Source: CF-118 sp035934385
Lineage (GTDB): Bacteria; Chloroflexota; Dormibacteria; Dormibacterales; Dormibacteraceae
Direction of reading: 5' to 3'
Length of the DNA: 64,000 bases
Assembly (NCBI GenBank): GCA_035934385.1
Contig: DASYXY010000087.1
Span: 62,001-126,000 of the forward strand
Below the pieces are notes generated by a model, which did no database searches, was not told the DNA's origin, and saw nothing but the letters and a program-made list of their open reading frames with translations. Positions 54,668 through 62,651 of the stretch are shown here, in pieces (within the stretch, counting starts at the first letter, position 1; every line of letters begins with the position of its first letter). The position numbers and the translations under genes were made by a program.

Positions 54668-57021
54668 TTGCGCGCCTCCTTCATCATGTGCCAGAGCTTG
54701 TCCGGGCTTGCCGGCATGTCGACGTGCTTGATACCAAGTGGACTCAGCGCGTCGCAGATGGCGTTGATCACCGCGGCGCTGGCCGCGATCGTGCCCGCCT
54801 CGCCGATGCCCTTCACGCCCAGGTCATTGGTCGGGCTTGGCGTGATCGTCTTGTCGACTATGAGGGGCGGGACCTCACCCATTGAAGGGATCAGGTAGTC
54901 GGTCAGCGTTCCGGTCTTCAGCTGACCGCTGCTCTCGTCGTAGACGACCTCTTCGTAGAGAGCCTGCGCGATGGCCTGCACGACCCCGCCGTGGATCTGG
55001 CCGTCGACGATCATCGGGTTGATGATGTTTCCGCAGTCGTCGACCGCCACGTACTTCTCGAGCTTGGCGCTGCCGGTTTCGGCGTCTACCTCGACGACGG
55101 CGACGTGCGCCCCGAACGGCCATACGAGGTTCGGCGGATCGAAATAAGCGACCGCCTCGAGCCCCTGTTCCATGCCTTCGGGAAGGCCCATTCCGTAGCT
55201 GGCGAACGCGATCTCGCCGAAAGCCTTCGCCTTGTCCGGTGAGCCCTTGACGTGGAAGCTGCCGTGCTCGAACACCACGTCCTCTTCCGCCGCCTCGAAG
55301 ATGTGGGCGGCAAGCTTCTTGCCTTTGTCGATCACCTTGCCGACGGCCTTGCTTATCGCCACGCCGCCGACGGCGAGGCTGCGGCTGCCGTAGGTGCCGT
55401 ATCCGAATGACGTGCCCTCGGCCGTGTCGCCATGGCGCAGCTCGACGCTGTCGAGCGGCACTCCGAGTTGGTCGGCGACGATCTGGCTGAACGTCGTCTC
55501 GTGGCCCTGGCCGTGCGAGTGCGTGCCCGTGTAGACGATGACCGAACCGGTGGGCGTGACACGCACCTGCGCCGCCTCGACGAGAGCGATACCGCCGGTG
55601 GCGGGCGCGGTGGCCGCGCTGGGGCCGAAGCCGCACAGCTCGATCCACGTTGACAGCCCGATGCCCAGGTACCGACCCTGCTTGCGCAGGTCGGCCTGCC
55701 TCTTACGCAGCTCGGCGTAGCCCGCGAGCTGCAGCGCCTTGTCCAGCGATTTATCGTAGTCACCCGAGTCGACCACCAGCCCGAAGTTCTGCGTGAACGG
55801 GAAGTCCGCGGGCTGGATGAAGTTTTTCTTGCGGACGTCGACTGGGTCCATCTTCAGCTCATTGGCGACTAGGTCCATCATCCGCTCGACCAGGTGAGTC
55901 GCCTCAGGTCGTCCGGCGCCGCGGTACGGGTCGGTGGGCACGCGGTTGGTGAGGATCCCGATGGTGCGAGCCGAGATGCCGCCCTTCCACTTGTAGGCGC
56001 CTCCGGCCATCAGGCATGCGACCGCTTGAAAACCGCCGAACGTGCCGTGGTAGGCACCGGCGTCGAGGTACTGGGTGAGACGCATGGCGAGGACTGTGCC
56101 GTCCTTCTTGGCCGCCACCTCGACGTCGTAGAACTGGCCTCGGCCATGCGTGGCGTTCTGGATCGATTCGGTCCGGGTCTCGATCCACTTAACCGGTCGG
56201 GCTGACAGGCGCGACAGCGCCGGGACGAGGTAGTCCTCCGGGTACGGACTGATCTTGCTGCCGAAGCCGCCGCCTACGTCCGGCGACACCACGCGCACCT
56301 GGCTCTCTTTCAAGCCCATCGCGCCAGAGACGAAGAGCCGGATGAAGTGCGGGTTCTGGCTCGACAACCAGATGGTCAACTTCTTGTCGAAGCCCTCGTA
56401 CTCGGCCTGCACGCCGCGTGGCTCCATCGGCACCGGGGCCAGGCGGTTCTGGAGGATCCGCTCTTTGACGATCACATCGGCTTCCTTGAAGGCGGCCTCG
56501 GTGACCTCGGGACCCGTGTAAGGAATGTCCCACGTGATGTTGTCAGGGCCGTCAAGGTGCACTTTCGGGCTGCCCGGCGCGAGAGCCTTCTCGAGGTCCA
56601 TGACCGCGGGCAGCTCGTCGTAGTCGACCTGGATCAGGTTCGCGGCGTCCGCCGCCTGGGCCTTGGTGTCCGCCAGCACGGCGGCAACGATCTCGCCCTG
56701 ATAGCAGACCTCTTTCTCGGCGATCGGAAATCGCTCAGGGACATATTTCTTGGCGGCCGTGAACGCGGGCGCGGCAGGATGCGTTCCCGCGAGCTGGCCT
56801 TTGAAATCGCGGGCCGTGTACACCCCGACCACACCAGGCGCCTTGCTGGCCTCGGTGACGTCGATGCTCTTGACGCGCGCGTGCGCGAGTGGGCTGCGCA
56901 CGAATGCCGCGTACGCGGTGCCAGCGCGGGCCATGTCGTCGATGTAATGGCCGTGGCCCGTGATGAGCCGAGGGTCCTCGCGACGATGAATCTTGGCGCC
57001 GACGAGCTGGGTGACCGCCAT
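54664..57021 (-). CDS. coxL: form II (BMS-type) carbon monoxide dehydrogenase-like large subunit
   Basis: 785 residues, molybdopterin-cytosine-dinucleotide-binding subunit. The active-site loop reads PYRGAGR (365-371), the form II signature; the form I AYxCSFR loop with its copper-binding Cys is absent. GGGFGSKISPYPEDYL, GVAISKAVGKV and the catalytic-Glu motif VKGIGEAGTIAAS are present. Gene order S-L-M is also that of form II. Whether this enzyme oxidises CO or another aldehyde/heterocyclic substrate cannot be settled from sequence. Confidence 0.92.
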   Translation of the reverse strand: MAVTQLVGAKIHRREDPRLITGHGHYIDDMARAGTAYAAFVRSPLAHARVKSIDVTEASKAPGVVGVYTARDFKGQLAGTHPAAPAFTAAKKYVPERFPIAEKEVCYQGEIVAAVLADTKAQAADAANLIQVDYDELPAVMDLEKALAPGSPKVHLDGPDNITWDIPYTGPEVTEAAFKEADVIVKERILQNRLAPVPMEPRGVQAEYEGFDKKLTIWLSSQNPHFIRLFVSGAMGLKESQVRVVSPDVGGGFGSKISPYPEDYLVPALSRLSARPVKWIETRTESIQNATHGRGQFYDVEVAAKKDGTVLAMRLTQYLDAGAYHGTFGGFQAVACLMAGGAYKWKGGISARTIGILTNRVPTDPYRGAGRPEATHLVERMMDLVANELKMDPVDVRKKNFIQPADFPFTQNFGLVVDSGDYDKSLDKALQLAGYAELRKRQADLRKQGRYLGIGLSTWIELCGFGPSAATAPATGGIALVEAAQVRVTPTGSVIVYTGTHSHGQGHETTFSQIVADQLGVPLDSVELRHGDTAEGTSFGYGTYGSRSLAVGGVAISKAVGKVIDKGKKLAAHIFEAAEEDVVFEHGSFHVKGSPDKAKAFGEIAFASYGMGLPEGMEQGLEAVAYFDPPNLVWPFGAHVAVVEVDAETGSAKLEKYVAVDDCGNIINPMIVDGQIHGGVVQAIAQALYEEVVYDESSGQLKTGTLTDYLIPSMGEVPPLIVDKTITPSPTNDLGVKGIGEAGTIAASAAVINAICDALSPLGIKHVDMPASPDKLWHMMKEARN

Positions 57022-57022
57022 G

Positions 57023-57532
57023 TCAGTTCCCTCCCGCCGCCACCTGGGCCTTCCGCGCGGGCGTCCCGCTCATCGTCTTGGCCGCCGTTTGGACCGCCTT
57101 GATGATGTTCACGTAGCCCGTACACCGGCAGAGGTTGCCTTCGAGGCCCTTGCGGATCTCGTCCTCGGTCGGGTTGGGGTTCTGGTCGAGCAGGTAAGCC
57201 GCCGCCATGATGAAGCCGGGTGTGCAGTAGCCGCACTGCAGTCCATGCTCGTCCCAGAAAGCCTGCTGGATCGGGTGGAGCTCATCACCCTTGGCCATGC
57301 CTTCGATGGTGGTGAGGCTGCGGCCGTCGGCCTGGACGGCGAACATCGTGCAGCTCTTAACCGCCTTGCCGTCGACGTGGATCGTGCAGGCGCCGCACTG
57401 GCTCGTGTCACAGCCGACGTGGGTGCCCGTAAGGCCGACCACATCCCGGAGGTAGTGCACGAGCAACAGACGAGGTTCGACCTCATGCTCGTGCTTACGC
57501 CCGTTGACGGTGACAGCGACCTTGTGGTTCAT
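57023..57532 (-). CDS. coxS: CODH-type molybdenum hydroxylase, [2Fe-2S] subunit
   Basis: 169 residues. First cluster (plant ferredoxin type) at C41, C46, C49 and C61; second at C100, C103, C135 and C137. Relays electrons from the molybdenum centre to the FAD subunit. Preceded by a strong AGGAGG with 8-base spacing. First gene of the cox operon, one base before coxL. Confidence 0.95.
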   Translation of the reverse strand: MNHKVAVTVNGRKHEHEVEPRLLLVHYLRDVVGLTGTHVGCDTSQCGACTIHVDGKAVKSCTMFAVQADGRSLTTIEGMAKGDELHPIQQAFWDEHGLQCGYCTPGFIMAAAYLLDQNPNPTEDEIRKGLEGNLCRCTGYVNIIKAVQTAAKTMSGTPARKAQVAAGGN

Positions 57533-57540
57533 CCGAGCTC

Positions 57541-57546
57541 CCTCCT
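57541..57546 (-). promoter_or_regulatory. strong Shine-Dalgarno of coxS
   Basis: Perfect AGGAGG on the minus strand, 8 bases before ATG 57532. Implies a normal leader for the main cox message, unlike the leaderless neighbours. Confidence 0.75.
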
Positions 57547-57637
57547 AGCTAGCGGGCGGCGCGCTCAACGGCGCGGGCGGCGCGTGACGGGCGGCCGCGC
57601 GGGCGCAATCAAACCGATGTCCGAGCCGTCGGACACC

Positions 57638-57654
57638 TACTATTCGGCTACTTT
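57638..57654 (+). promoter_or_regulatory. AT-rich promoter region of coxG
   Basis: TACTAT (57638-57643) and TACTTT (57649-57654) lie in an AT-rich patch 10 to 21 bases before ATG 57665. They would sit inside the gene if the upstream ATG 57617 were used, which argues for the later start. Confidence 0.45.
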
Positions 57655-57664
57655 TAGTTCCGAA

Positions 57665-58267
57665 ATGCAACTGGAAAATTCCTTCGCGGTCAGCGCGCCA
57701 CCCGACCGAGTGTTCGCTTACCTGCTCGACATCAACAAAGTCGTCGGCTGTGTGCCAGGTGCCGAGCTGTCGGAGGTGGTCGACCCGACAACGTTCAAGG
57801 GCAAGGTGAAAGTGAAGGTTGGTCCGATCACGGTTGCCTACAACGGCACCGCGCGCATCACGGATCGCGACGACGCCGGCCGGTCGGCTGCGATCGAGGC
57901 CGAAGGCCGGGAAACCACCGGGCCGGGGTCCGCGCGCGCCAAGGCGGTGATGAAGGTCGATCCCGATGGCGCCGGATCGGTCGTCAAGATCTCGACGGAC
58001 TACAGCGTGGCGGGACGGGTCGCGCAGTTCGGGCGGGGCGTGATGGAAGACGTGTCGCGCCGGATCATCAACGAGATGGCCGCCTGCATCAAGGCCAACG
58101 TCGAGGGCGGGGAACAGCACGCCGCGGCGGTCTCGGGCGGATCGGTCAGCGCTGACGCGCCGGCGCCGGCGCCGATGACGGCCAGGCCGGTGAACGCGGT
58201 CTCGCTGTTCTTCCAGGTCCTCTGGGAAGGTGTCCGGCGGCTGTTCGGAGCGAAACCCGCCACCTAG
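57665..58267 (+). CDS. coxG: CoxG-like SRPBCC protein
   Basis: 200 residues. It starts MQLENSFAVSAPPDRVFAYLLD, exactly the CoxG pattern, with VPGAELSEV and GPITVAYNGTARI, then a C-terminal Pro/Ala-rich linker and a hydrophobic end (VSLFFQVLWEGVRRLFG) that may anchor it to the membrane. CoxG is thought to tether CODH to the membrane. Divergent from coxS. An upstream in-frame ATG at 57617 adds 16 unconserved residues. Confidence 0.88.
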   Translation: MQLENSFAVSAPPDRVFAYLLDINKVVGCVPGAELSEVVDPTTFKGKVKVKVGPITVAYNGTARITDRDDAGRSAAIEAEGRETTGPGSARAKAVMKVDPDGAGSVVKISTDYSVAGRVAQFGRGVMEDVSRRIINEMAACIKANVEGGEQHAAAVSGGSVSADAPAPAPMTARPVNAVSLFFQVLWEGVRRLFGAKPAT

Positions 58268-58278
58268 AGACGGCGTCG

Positions 58279-58332
58279 AGTGCCGGCACTCGCACACCTC
58301 AGTCGCTGTTTTCAGCGCTCAGTGCCGGCACT
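58279..58332. repeat. two more copies of the AGTGCCGGCACT palindrome
   Basis: AGTGCCGGCACTCGCACAC occurs twice, at 58279-58297 and 58321-58339, in the convergent gap after coxG. Each contains the 12-bp palindrome also found at 43626 and 43668. A TCAGCGCTCA stretch precedes the second copy, as it does before the first copy at the menF end. Confidence 0.65.
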
Positions 58333-58342
58333 CGCACACGGG

Positions 58343-58855
58343 TTAGCCCAGGAACACCGCCAGCATGTGGTCGCGGTTGGCCCAGATGTTCGGCTGCGAC
58401 CAGCTCTTGCCCGCGATACCGATGATCGTCACGGTGACGTCGTAAAGCTGGAAGAAGCGGTTCTTCAGCAGGATCTCGGAGTGCATCTCAGGCGATGAGG
58501 CTTTCGTGAATTCGGCGAAACCCGTGACCATGAAGTCGGCGGCCTGGTACATGGCGTAGCGGCGCATCGTCTCGACGGCCTGGTCTGGCGGCGGCGGCTC
58601 CGGATCGATGGTGCGGATCCCGCCGATCAGACCCTTGTTGAAGATTCCCTCCGGCACTCCATTCAGCGGCACAGCGCCAGGCAGCAAGGGTTCGGCTGAG
58701 ACATTGCGGAGGTGAAACAGCGACTCGGGGTCGTTGAGCGACTCGCGCATGCGGCCGCGCAGGTGCATCTCCCCTGTCAGGCGCTGGTACGGCGTGAGTA
58801 CGTCAACCTTGACCCAGTTCGCGGTGCCTATCGAGCCGGCGGTGGGCTGTTGCAT
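58343..58855 (-). CDS. hypothetical protein
   Basis: 170 residues, no recognised domain. N-terminal WVKVDVLTPYQRLTGEMHLRGRMRESLND suggests a beta-rich start (a signalling-type small-ligand or PilZ-like strand pattern is possible but not supported). A C-terminal segment contains LYDVTVTIIGIAGK. TATTCT lies 8 bases before the ATG. Confidence 0.65.
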   Translation of the reverse strand: MQQPTAGSIGTANWVKVDVLTPYQRLTGEMHLRGRMRESLNDPESLFHLRNVSAEPLLPGAVPLNGVPEGIFNKGLIGGIRTIDPEPPPPDQAVETMRRYAMYQAADFMVTGFAEFTKASSPEMHSEILLKNRFFQLYDVTVTIIGIAGKSWSQPNIWANRDHMLAVFLG

Positions 58856-58863
58856 CGCCGGGG

Positions 58864-58869
58864 AGAATA
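58864..58869 (-). promoter_or_regulatory. candidate leaderless -10 box (TATTCT)
   Basis: TATTCT on the minus strand, 8 bases before ATG 58855. Confidence 0.45.
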
Positions 58870-58893
58870 CCTTTCCGCTGCGAGAATTGCGCA

Positions 58894-60045
58894 GTGCAGC
58901 TCGAAGACGCGAAGCGACGGATCGAGCAGCACAGAGGGCTGCACGCCTTCATCTCGATCTCAGACGAAACCGGCGACGGACCCATCGTGGCGGTCAAGGA
59001 CCTGATCGATGTCAAGGGCACCGTCACGACGGCGGGCGGGATCATCCTGCCCAAGACGCCTGCCGTGGAGGACGCCCCGGTGGTGCAGCGCCTTCGCCGC
59101 CGTGGGTGCGTCATGGTCGGCAAAACCAACCTGCACGAGTTCGCGTACGGCGTGACCAGCATCAATCCGCACTACGGTGACGTCCTGAATCCCCACGACC
59201 CGAGCCGGGTCGCCGGCGGCTCGTCCGGCGGCTCAGCGGTGGCTGTGGCCACCGGCATGTGCGACTGGGCGATCGGCTCCGACACGGGCGGCTCGATCCG
59301 GATCCCGTCCGCCCTGTGCGGCATCGTCGGCTTCAAGCCGGCCCTGGGCAGCATCGATACCACCGGCGTCGTCCCACTCAGCCGGTCCCTGGACACGCTC
59401 GGCCCGATGGCGCCGGACGTGGCGACGGCCGCGCTCGCCTTCGCGCTGATGACCGGCGAAGCGGAGGCGTCGATGCCCAGCGCGCGGCCACGATTCGGCG
59501 TGCCCGCCAACTGGGTCCGGGACCTCGATGAGCAGACGTCTCGGGCCTGGGCGCTGGTGTCGAAGGGAGTTCCCGAGATCCAGTTCGTCGACCACGGGCG
59601 CCTCTTCCGGGACGGCCTGACCATCCTGATGGTCGAGGCCTCCGTCTTTCACCGGCGCTGGGTGGCCGAGCACGCCGACAAATACGGCGCAGACGTGCTG
59701 ACCTTGCTGCGGCGAGGCCTCGAAATCCTCGCAGTCGATTACGAGGAGGCGCGCGCGGCTCGACCCGGCCTCCAGGCGGCGGCTTACGAGGCGATGTCGG
59801 ACATCGACGCCCTGATCTTGCCCACGACCGCGATCGTGGCCCCGCCCGTCACCGCCGGCATCGAGGCCCGCGAGCCACTGGCGCGTTACACACGACCGTT
59901 CAACCTGACGGGCCAGCCGGTGGTGTCTCTGCCGGCTCCGGTCAAGGGACTCCCGGTCGGCATTCAGGTCGTAGGGCGGACCAACGCAGGCGCGCTGACG
60001 GCAGCGATGTGGCTGGAGCGGGAGTGGCGAAGTCTCGCGGCGTGA
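58894..60045 (+). CDS. amidase signature family protein
   Basis: 383 residues. Ser-cisSer-Lys triad: K35 (VAVKDLIDV), cis-Ser in AGGSSGGSA (about 110-111) and nucleophile S134 (GSDTGGSIRIPSALCG). Shorter than typical GatA (about 480), so a general amidase/hydrolase rather than the tRNA amidotransferase subunit. GTG start; stop overlaps the next methyltransferase as GTGA. Confidence 0.9.
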   Translation: MQLEDAKRRIEQHRGLHAFISISDETGDGPIVAVKDLIDVKGTVTTAGGIILPKTPAVEDAPVVQRLRRRGCVMVGKTNLHEFAYGVTSINPHYGDVLNPHDPSRVAGGSSGGSAVAVATGMCDWAIGSDTGGSIRIPSALCGIVGFKPALGSIDTTGVVPLSRSLDTLGPMAPDVATAALAFALMTGEAEASMPSARPRFGVPANWVRDLDEQTSRAWALVSKGVPEIQFVDHGRLFRDGLTILMVEASVFHRRWVAEHADKYGADVLTLLRRGLEILAVDYEEARAARPGLQAAAYEAMSDIDALILPTTAIVAPPVTAGIEAREPLARYTRPFNLTGQPVVSLPAPVKGLPVGIQVVGRTNAGALTAAMWLEREWRSLAA

Positions 60046-60866
60046 AATCCAAGGAGTTCTACCCGGCGGTCTTCAGCCGGCACGCCGAGGCTTACAAGTC
60101 GCGCCTCGACGAGATCCTGGCGCGCGGCGAGGCGCGCGGCCGTTTGCGCATGATCGAAGCCAGCGGGGCGGGCCCCGGCATGACCGTTCTCGACCTGGCC
60201 TGCGGGCCCGGCAACATGACGCGGCTGCTGGCCCAGCGAGTGCGGCCCGGCGGCCGGGTTCTGGGGGTCGACCTGGCGCGCGCGATGATCGCTATCGCCG
60301 CACGCGATCTCGCGCCTGGCGCGTGGTTCGCGGTGATGGACATCGAGAGGTTGGGCCTCACCGACCAGGCTTTCGACGTGGTCACGTGCGGCCACGGCCT
60401 GCAATTCGCGCCGGACCTGGGTCGCGCTTTGCGCGAGGCATCGCGTGTGCTGCGCCCCTCAGGCGTTCTCGCCGCGAGCGTGCCCGCCGGTGGTGTCGAC
60501 GACTCTGTATGGACGCTGATCGACCGCGTCGTCGATCGTCATCTCCCACCTGCTCCCAAAGCGGTGGACGACACTGCAACTCGGCAGACGGTCAGCAATC
60601 CGGATGCGTTCCGATCGGCCGCGCTCGGCGCCGGCTTCATTTCCGTGGCCGTGGACGTGGTCGATGAAGAGGTGCACTGGGAATCGGCGGAAATGCTGGT
60701 CTCCAGGTGCACGAGCTGGTGGCAGTTCGCCGCGCGCATCGATGCGGCGGACCCGCGTCTCGGCGACACGTTCGTGGCGGAGGCGACCGAGGCCGTCCGA
60801 CGCGAGTATGCCGGCCCGATCACGACGCACAGCCGCAACCTCGTTCTCACCGCGCGGAAGGCGTGA
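60042..60866 (+). CDS. class I SAM-dependent methyltransferase
   Basis: 274 residues. SAM motif I VLDLACGPGNMTRLL, VLGVDLARAMIAIAARD, then FDVVTCGHGLQFAPDLGRALREASRVLRPSG. Starts with GTG coupled to the amidase stop, and is itself coupled to the next gene (GTGA). Substrate unknown. Confidence 0.83.
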   Translation: MKSKEFYPAVFSRHAEAYKSRLDEILARGEARGRLRMIEASGAGPGMTVLDLACGPGNMTRLLAQRVRPGGRVLGVDLARAMIAIAARDLAPGAWFAVMDIERLGLTDQAFDVVTCGHGLQFAPDLGRALREASRVLRPSGVLAASVPAGGVDDSVWTLIDRVVDRHLPPAPKAVDDTATRQTVSNPDAFRSAALGAGFISVAVDVVDEEVHWESAEMLVSRCTSWWQFAARIDAADPRLGDTFVAEATEAVRREYAGPITTHSRNLVLTARKA

Positions 60867-61261
60867 GCCGAGTGCCGGCGCCGAGCGTGCTTATGCGCTT
60901 GCTGGGGTTCATGGTGCCCTGTGTGCTCGCGCTCGCGGGCGCGCAGCCGCTGATCGGTGCCGCCGTGGGTGCGGTCGGCGTCGGGTGGGCGGTGCGCATG
61001 AGCTTGCCGGCGCTGGTCGGGGCGGCGCTGCTCTTCATCGGCGGTCGCCTGCTCGATCGCGGCGATGCGGTGCAGCCTCCGTGGTACTCGGCATGGGTCC
61101 TGCTGCCAGGCGCATTCGTGCTCGCGGGCGCGGCCGCGATGTGCATCTTCGGCGCGCTGGTCCAGCTGGAGCTGATCGACACGACGATGCTGGTCCTGCT
61201 CGCGGCCGGCGTCGCGCTATGGGCCGGAGCCCTGCTCTACCTGCGCCGCGCCTCGCGCTAG
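60863..61261 (+). CDS. small integral membrane protein
   Basis: 132 residues with four predicted membrane helices (about 11-27, 29-50, 71-92, 99-118). No family recognised. GTG overlaps the methyltransferase stop; ATG 60893 is an alternative. Confidence 0.65.
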   Translation: MSRVPAPSVLMRLLGFMVPCVLALAGAQPLIGAAVGAVGVGWAVRMSLPALVGAALLFIGGRLLDRGDAVQPPWYSAWVLLPGAFVLAGAAAMCIFGALVQLELIDTTMLVLLAAGVALWAGALLYLRRASR

Positions 61262-61280
61262 GCGCGAGCCCCGCGCTTTT
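61262..61280 (+). terminator. possible intrinsic terminator
   Basis: GCGCG-AGCCC-CGCGC followed by TTTT right after the membrane protein stop. Short stem, so only moderate strength. Confidence 0.45.
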
Positions 61281-61338
61281 GTGCGCAATTACAGGCTCTG
61301 AAGGCGAGATAACGTGATTTTGTGCACAACAGGCAGTT

Positions 61339-62262
61339 CTACCCCGATGCGCGCGAGTGCATCATCCCCGCGCCTTCACCGCCGATGCGTCGCAGGCACA
61401 CGCAGACCCACATCCGGTAAGGCCGCCACGCCTCGGCGAGGCCCTGGAGCGTCGCGAGGTCAGGCTCGCGCTGGAGCCCATACGCGTCGTGCAGCGCCTC
61501 GAGGAGGCGCCGCTCAGACGTCGGCAGTTCGTCGACAGCACTCAACGCGCGCAAGCGGATCAGCTGCGCGCCCCAGTCACCGATGCCCGGCAGGCGGCGC
61601 AGCTCGGCAAGGCATGCTTCTGGAGCCATTGCGCGTAGGCGCTCGGTGTCGAGCCAGTCTGCAAGGGCCGCCTCGCCGAGCTTGTTCAGGTACTCGACCT
61701 TGCGGCCGAAGAGCCCCTTGAACGACTCGAGCTTCACAAGCTGGGAGGGCGCCGGGAAAGCCCACATCCGATGGCCGTGGATGTCGACCTCATGCCCGAG
61801 CTCGCGCGACAGCCTGTCCTTCACGCCCTGGGCCTGGCGCATCGAGATGCGGGTCGAGATAAGGCACCACGCCGCCGCCTCGTAGGCATCGGACCAGTTC
61901 ACCGGGCGGAAACCGGCGAACTGTCGCTGCAGCCGTCCGACCACCGGGTCGCGCAGCCCTACGTCGGGCCAGCCCGAACCGTCCACGTCGAGACTGAGAA
62001 TCCGAGCCACCTTGGCCTCCACCTCGGGACCGGTCGCATCGCCGTACACCTCGCCGTGCACGTGCGAATCCGCGCTTTGAGTCAAGCAGACGCCGACAGG
62101 CCTCCACCCCGCGTCAGTGAGAAACGCAAGGTGCAGGTGGCCTTCCCCGGCGTGGCCCTCTGCCGGCGCCTCATGCCAGGCGCCGATGAAGTCGGCGCTC
62201 GCCCGCAACGAGTACGGACCGCTCGGTGAGATCTCGAACGCCGGCCGTACCTCGGTGCTCAT
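61339..62262 (-). CDS. AlkA-like DNA-3-methyladenine glycosylase, catalytic Asp uncertain
   Basis: 307 residues. HhH-GPD fold with hairpin LPGIGDWGAQLIRLRAL and upstream AAAWCLISTRISMRQAQGVKDRL, typical of AlkA/HhH-GPD glycosylases. At the position of the catalytic Asp (Pro+2 in AlkA FLPDDYL and OGG1 VPVDV) the sequence reads ELPTSERR, i.e. Ser with a Glu next to it. The protein may use the Glu or may be inactive. N-terminal ~100 residues are an AlkA_N-like beta domain. Confidence 0.82.
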   Translation of the reverse strand: MSTEVRPAFEISPSGPYSLRASADFIGAWHEAPAEGHAGEGHLHLAFLTDAGWRPVGVCLTQSADSHVHGEVYGDATGPEVEAKVARILSLDVDGSGWPDVGLRDPVVGRLQRQFAGFRPVNWSDAYEAAAWCLISTRISMRQAQGVKDRLSRELGHEVDIHGHRMWAFPAPSQLVKLESFKGLFGRKVEYLNKLGEAALADWLDTERLRAMAPEACLAELRRLPGIGDWGAQLIRLRALSAVDELPTSERRLLEALHDAYGLQREPDLATLQGLAEAWRPYRMWVCVCLRRIGGEGAGMMHSRASG

Positions 62263-62275
62263 TTCCCCTCAGACG

Positions 62276-62304
62276 AAAAAGGCCGGCCGCCCCGGCGACC
62301 GGCC
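62276..62304 (-). terminator. intrinsic terminator of cspA
   Basis: On the minus strand GGCCGG (62304-62299), a 12-base loop that can extend the stem, CCGGCC (62286-62281), then TTTTT (62280-62276). Lies 15 bases after the cspA stop. Confidence 0.8.
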
Positions 62305-62319
62305 GCTTGTCGCTCTGAC

Positions 62320-62523
62320 CTAAGCCAGCTTGATGCGGTTGGCCCGCGGGCCCTTCTGGCTCGGCTCGATCTCGAAGCTCACGCGCTCACCGCCCGCGAG
62401 CGAGTCGAAGTTCACGCTCGAGTCCAGACCGGTCCGGTGGAAGAAGTACTCCCGACCGTCCTCAGCCGCAATGAAGCCGAACCCCCGATCGGATACCAGC
62501 TTCTTGATGGTGCCTGTCGGCAT
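62320..62523 (-). CDS. cspA: cold-shock domain protein
   Basis: 67-residue CSD protein, an RNA/ssDNA chaperone. RNP1 DRGFGFI (13-18 region) and RNP2 EYFFHRT (25-31). AGGAG at 62530-62534 with 6-base spacing sets the ATG. A long leader with a strong hairpin precedes it and an intrinsic terminator follows. Confidence 0.95.
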   Translation of the reverse strand: MPTGTIKKLVSDRGFGFIAAEDGREYFFHRTGLDSSVNFDSLAGGERVSFEIEPSQKGPRANRIKLA

Positions 62524-62534
62524 CTCGAACTCCT

Positions 62535-62577
62535 CTTCTCGAAAGTCGGGTACGAACGCACGGGCCCTTTCGAGAAG
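62535..62577 (-). promoter_or_regulatory. leader hairpin adjoining the cspA Shine-Dalgarno
   Basis: Perfect 11-bp inverted repeat: CTTCTCGAAAG (62577-62567) and CTTTCGAGAAG (62545-62535) on the message strand, separated by 21 bases. The 3-prime arm is directly followed by AGGAG, and one more A-U and a G-U pair could extend the stem into the SD. Likely a temperature- or translation-control element. Confidence 0.6.
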
Positions 62578-62651
62578 AATCGACGACCGCGGCGCACATC
62601 GCCCGCCTCGGGCGACGCATCTAGCCTACCACGAGGTCCGGCGGGTTCCTT

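Noticed and set aside
54664..57021. Form I (bona fide aerobic CO-oxidising) CoxL
   Set aside because: The loop is PYRGAGR, not AYxCSFR; no copper-ligand cysteine, and gene order is S-L-M rather than M-S-L.
57617..57664. Longer coxG start at ATG 57617
   Set aside because: The 16 extra residues are unlike CoxG and the DNA there is an AT-rich promoter-like patch.
58279..58339. CRISPR-like direct repeat
   Set aside because: Only two short copies, each an internal palindrome, no further repeat units and no cas genes; better seen as a palindromic intergenic repeat.
58894..60045. GatA subunit of tRNA amidotransferase
   Set aside because: About 100 residues too short and no gatB/gatC next to it; kept as a general amidase-signature protein.
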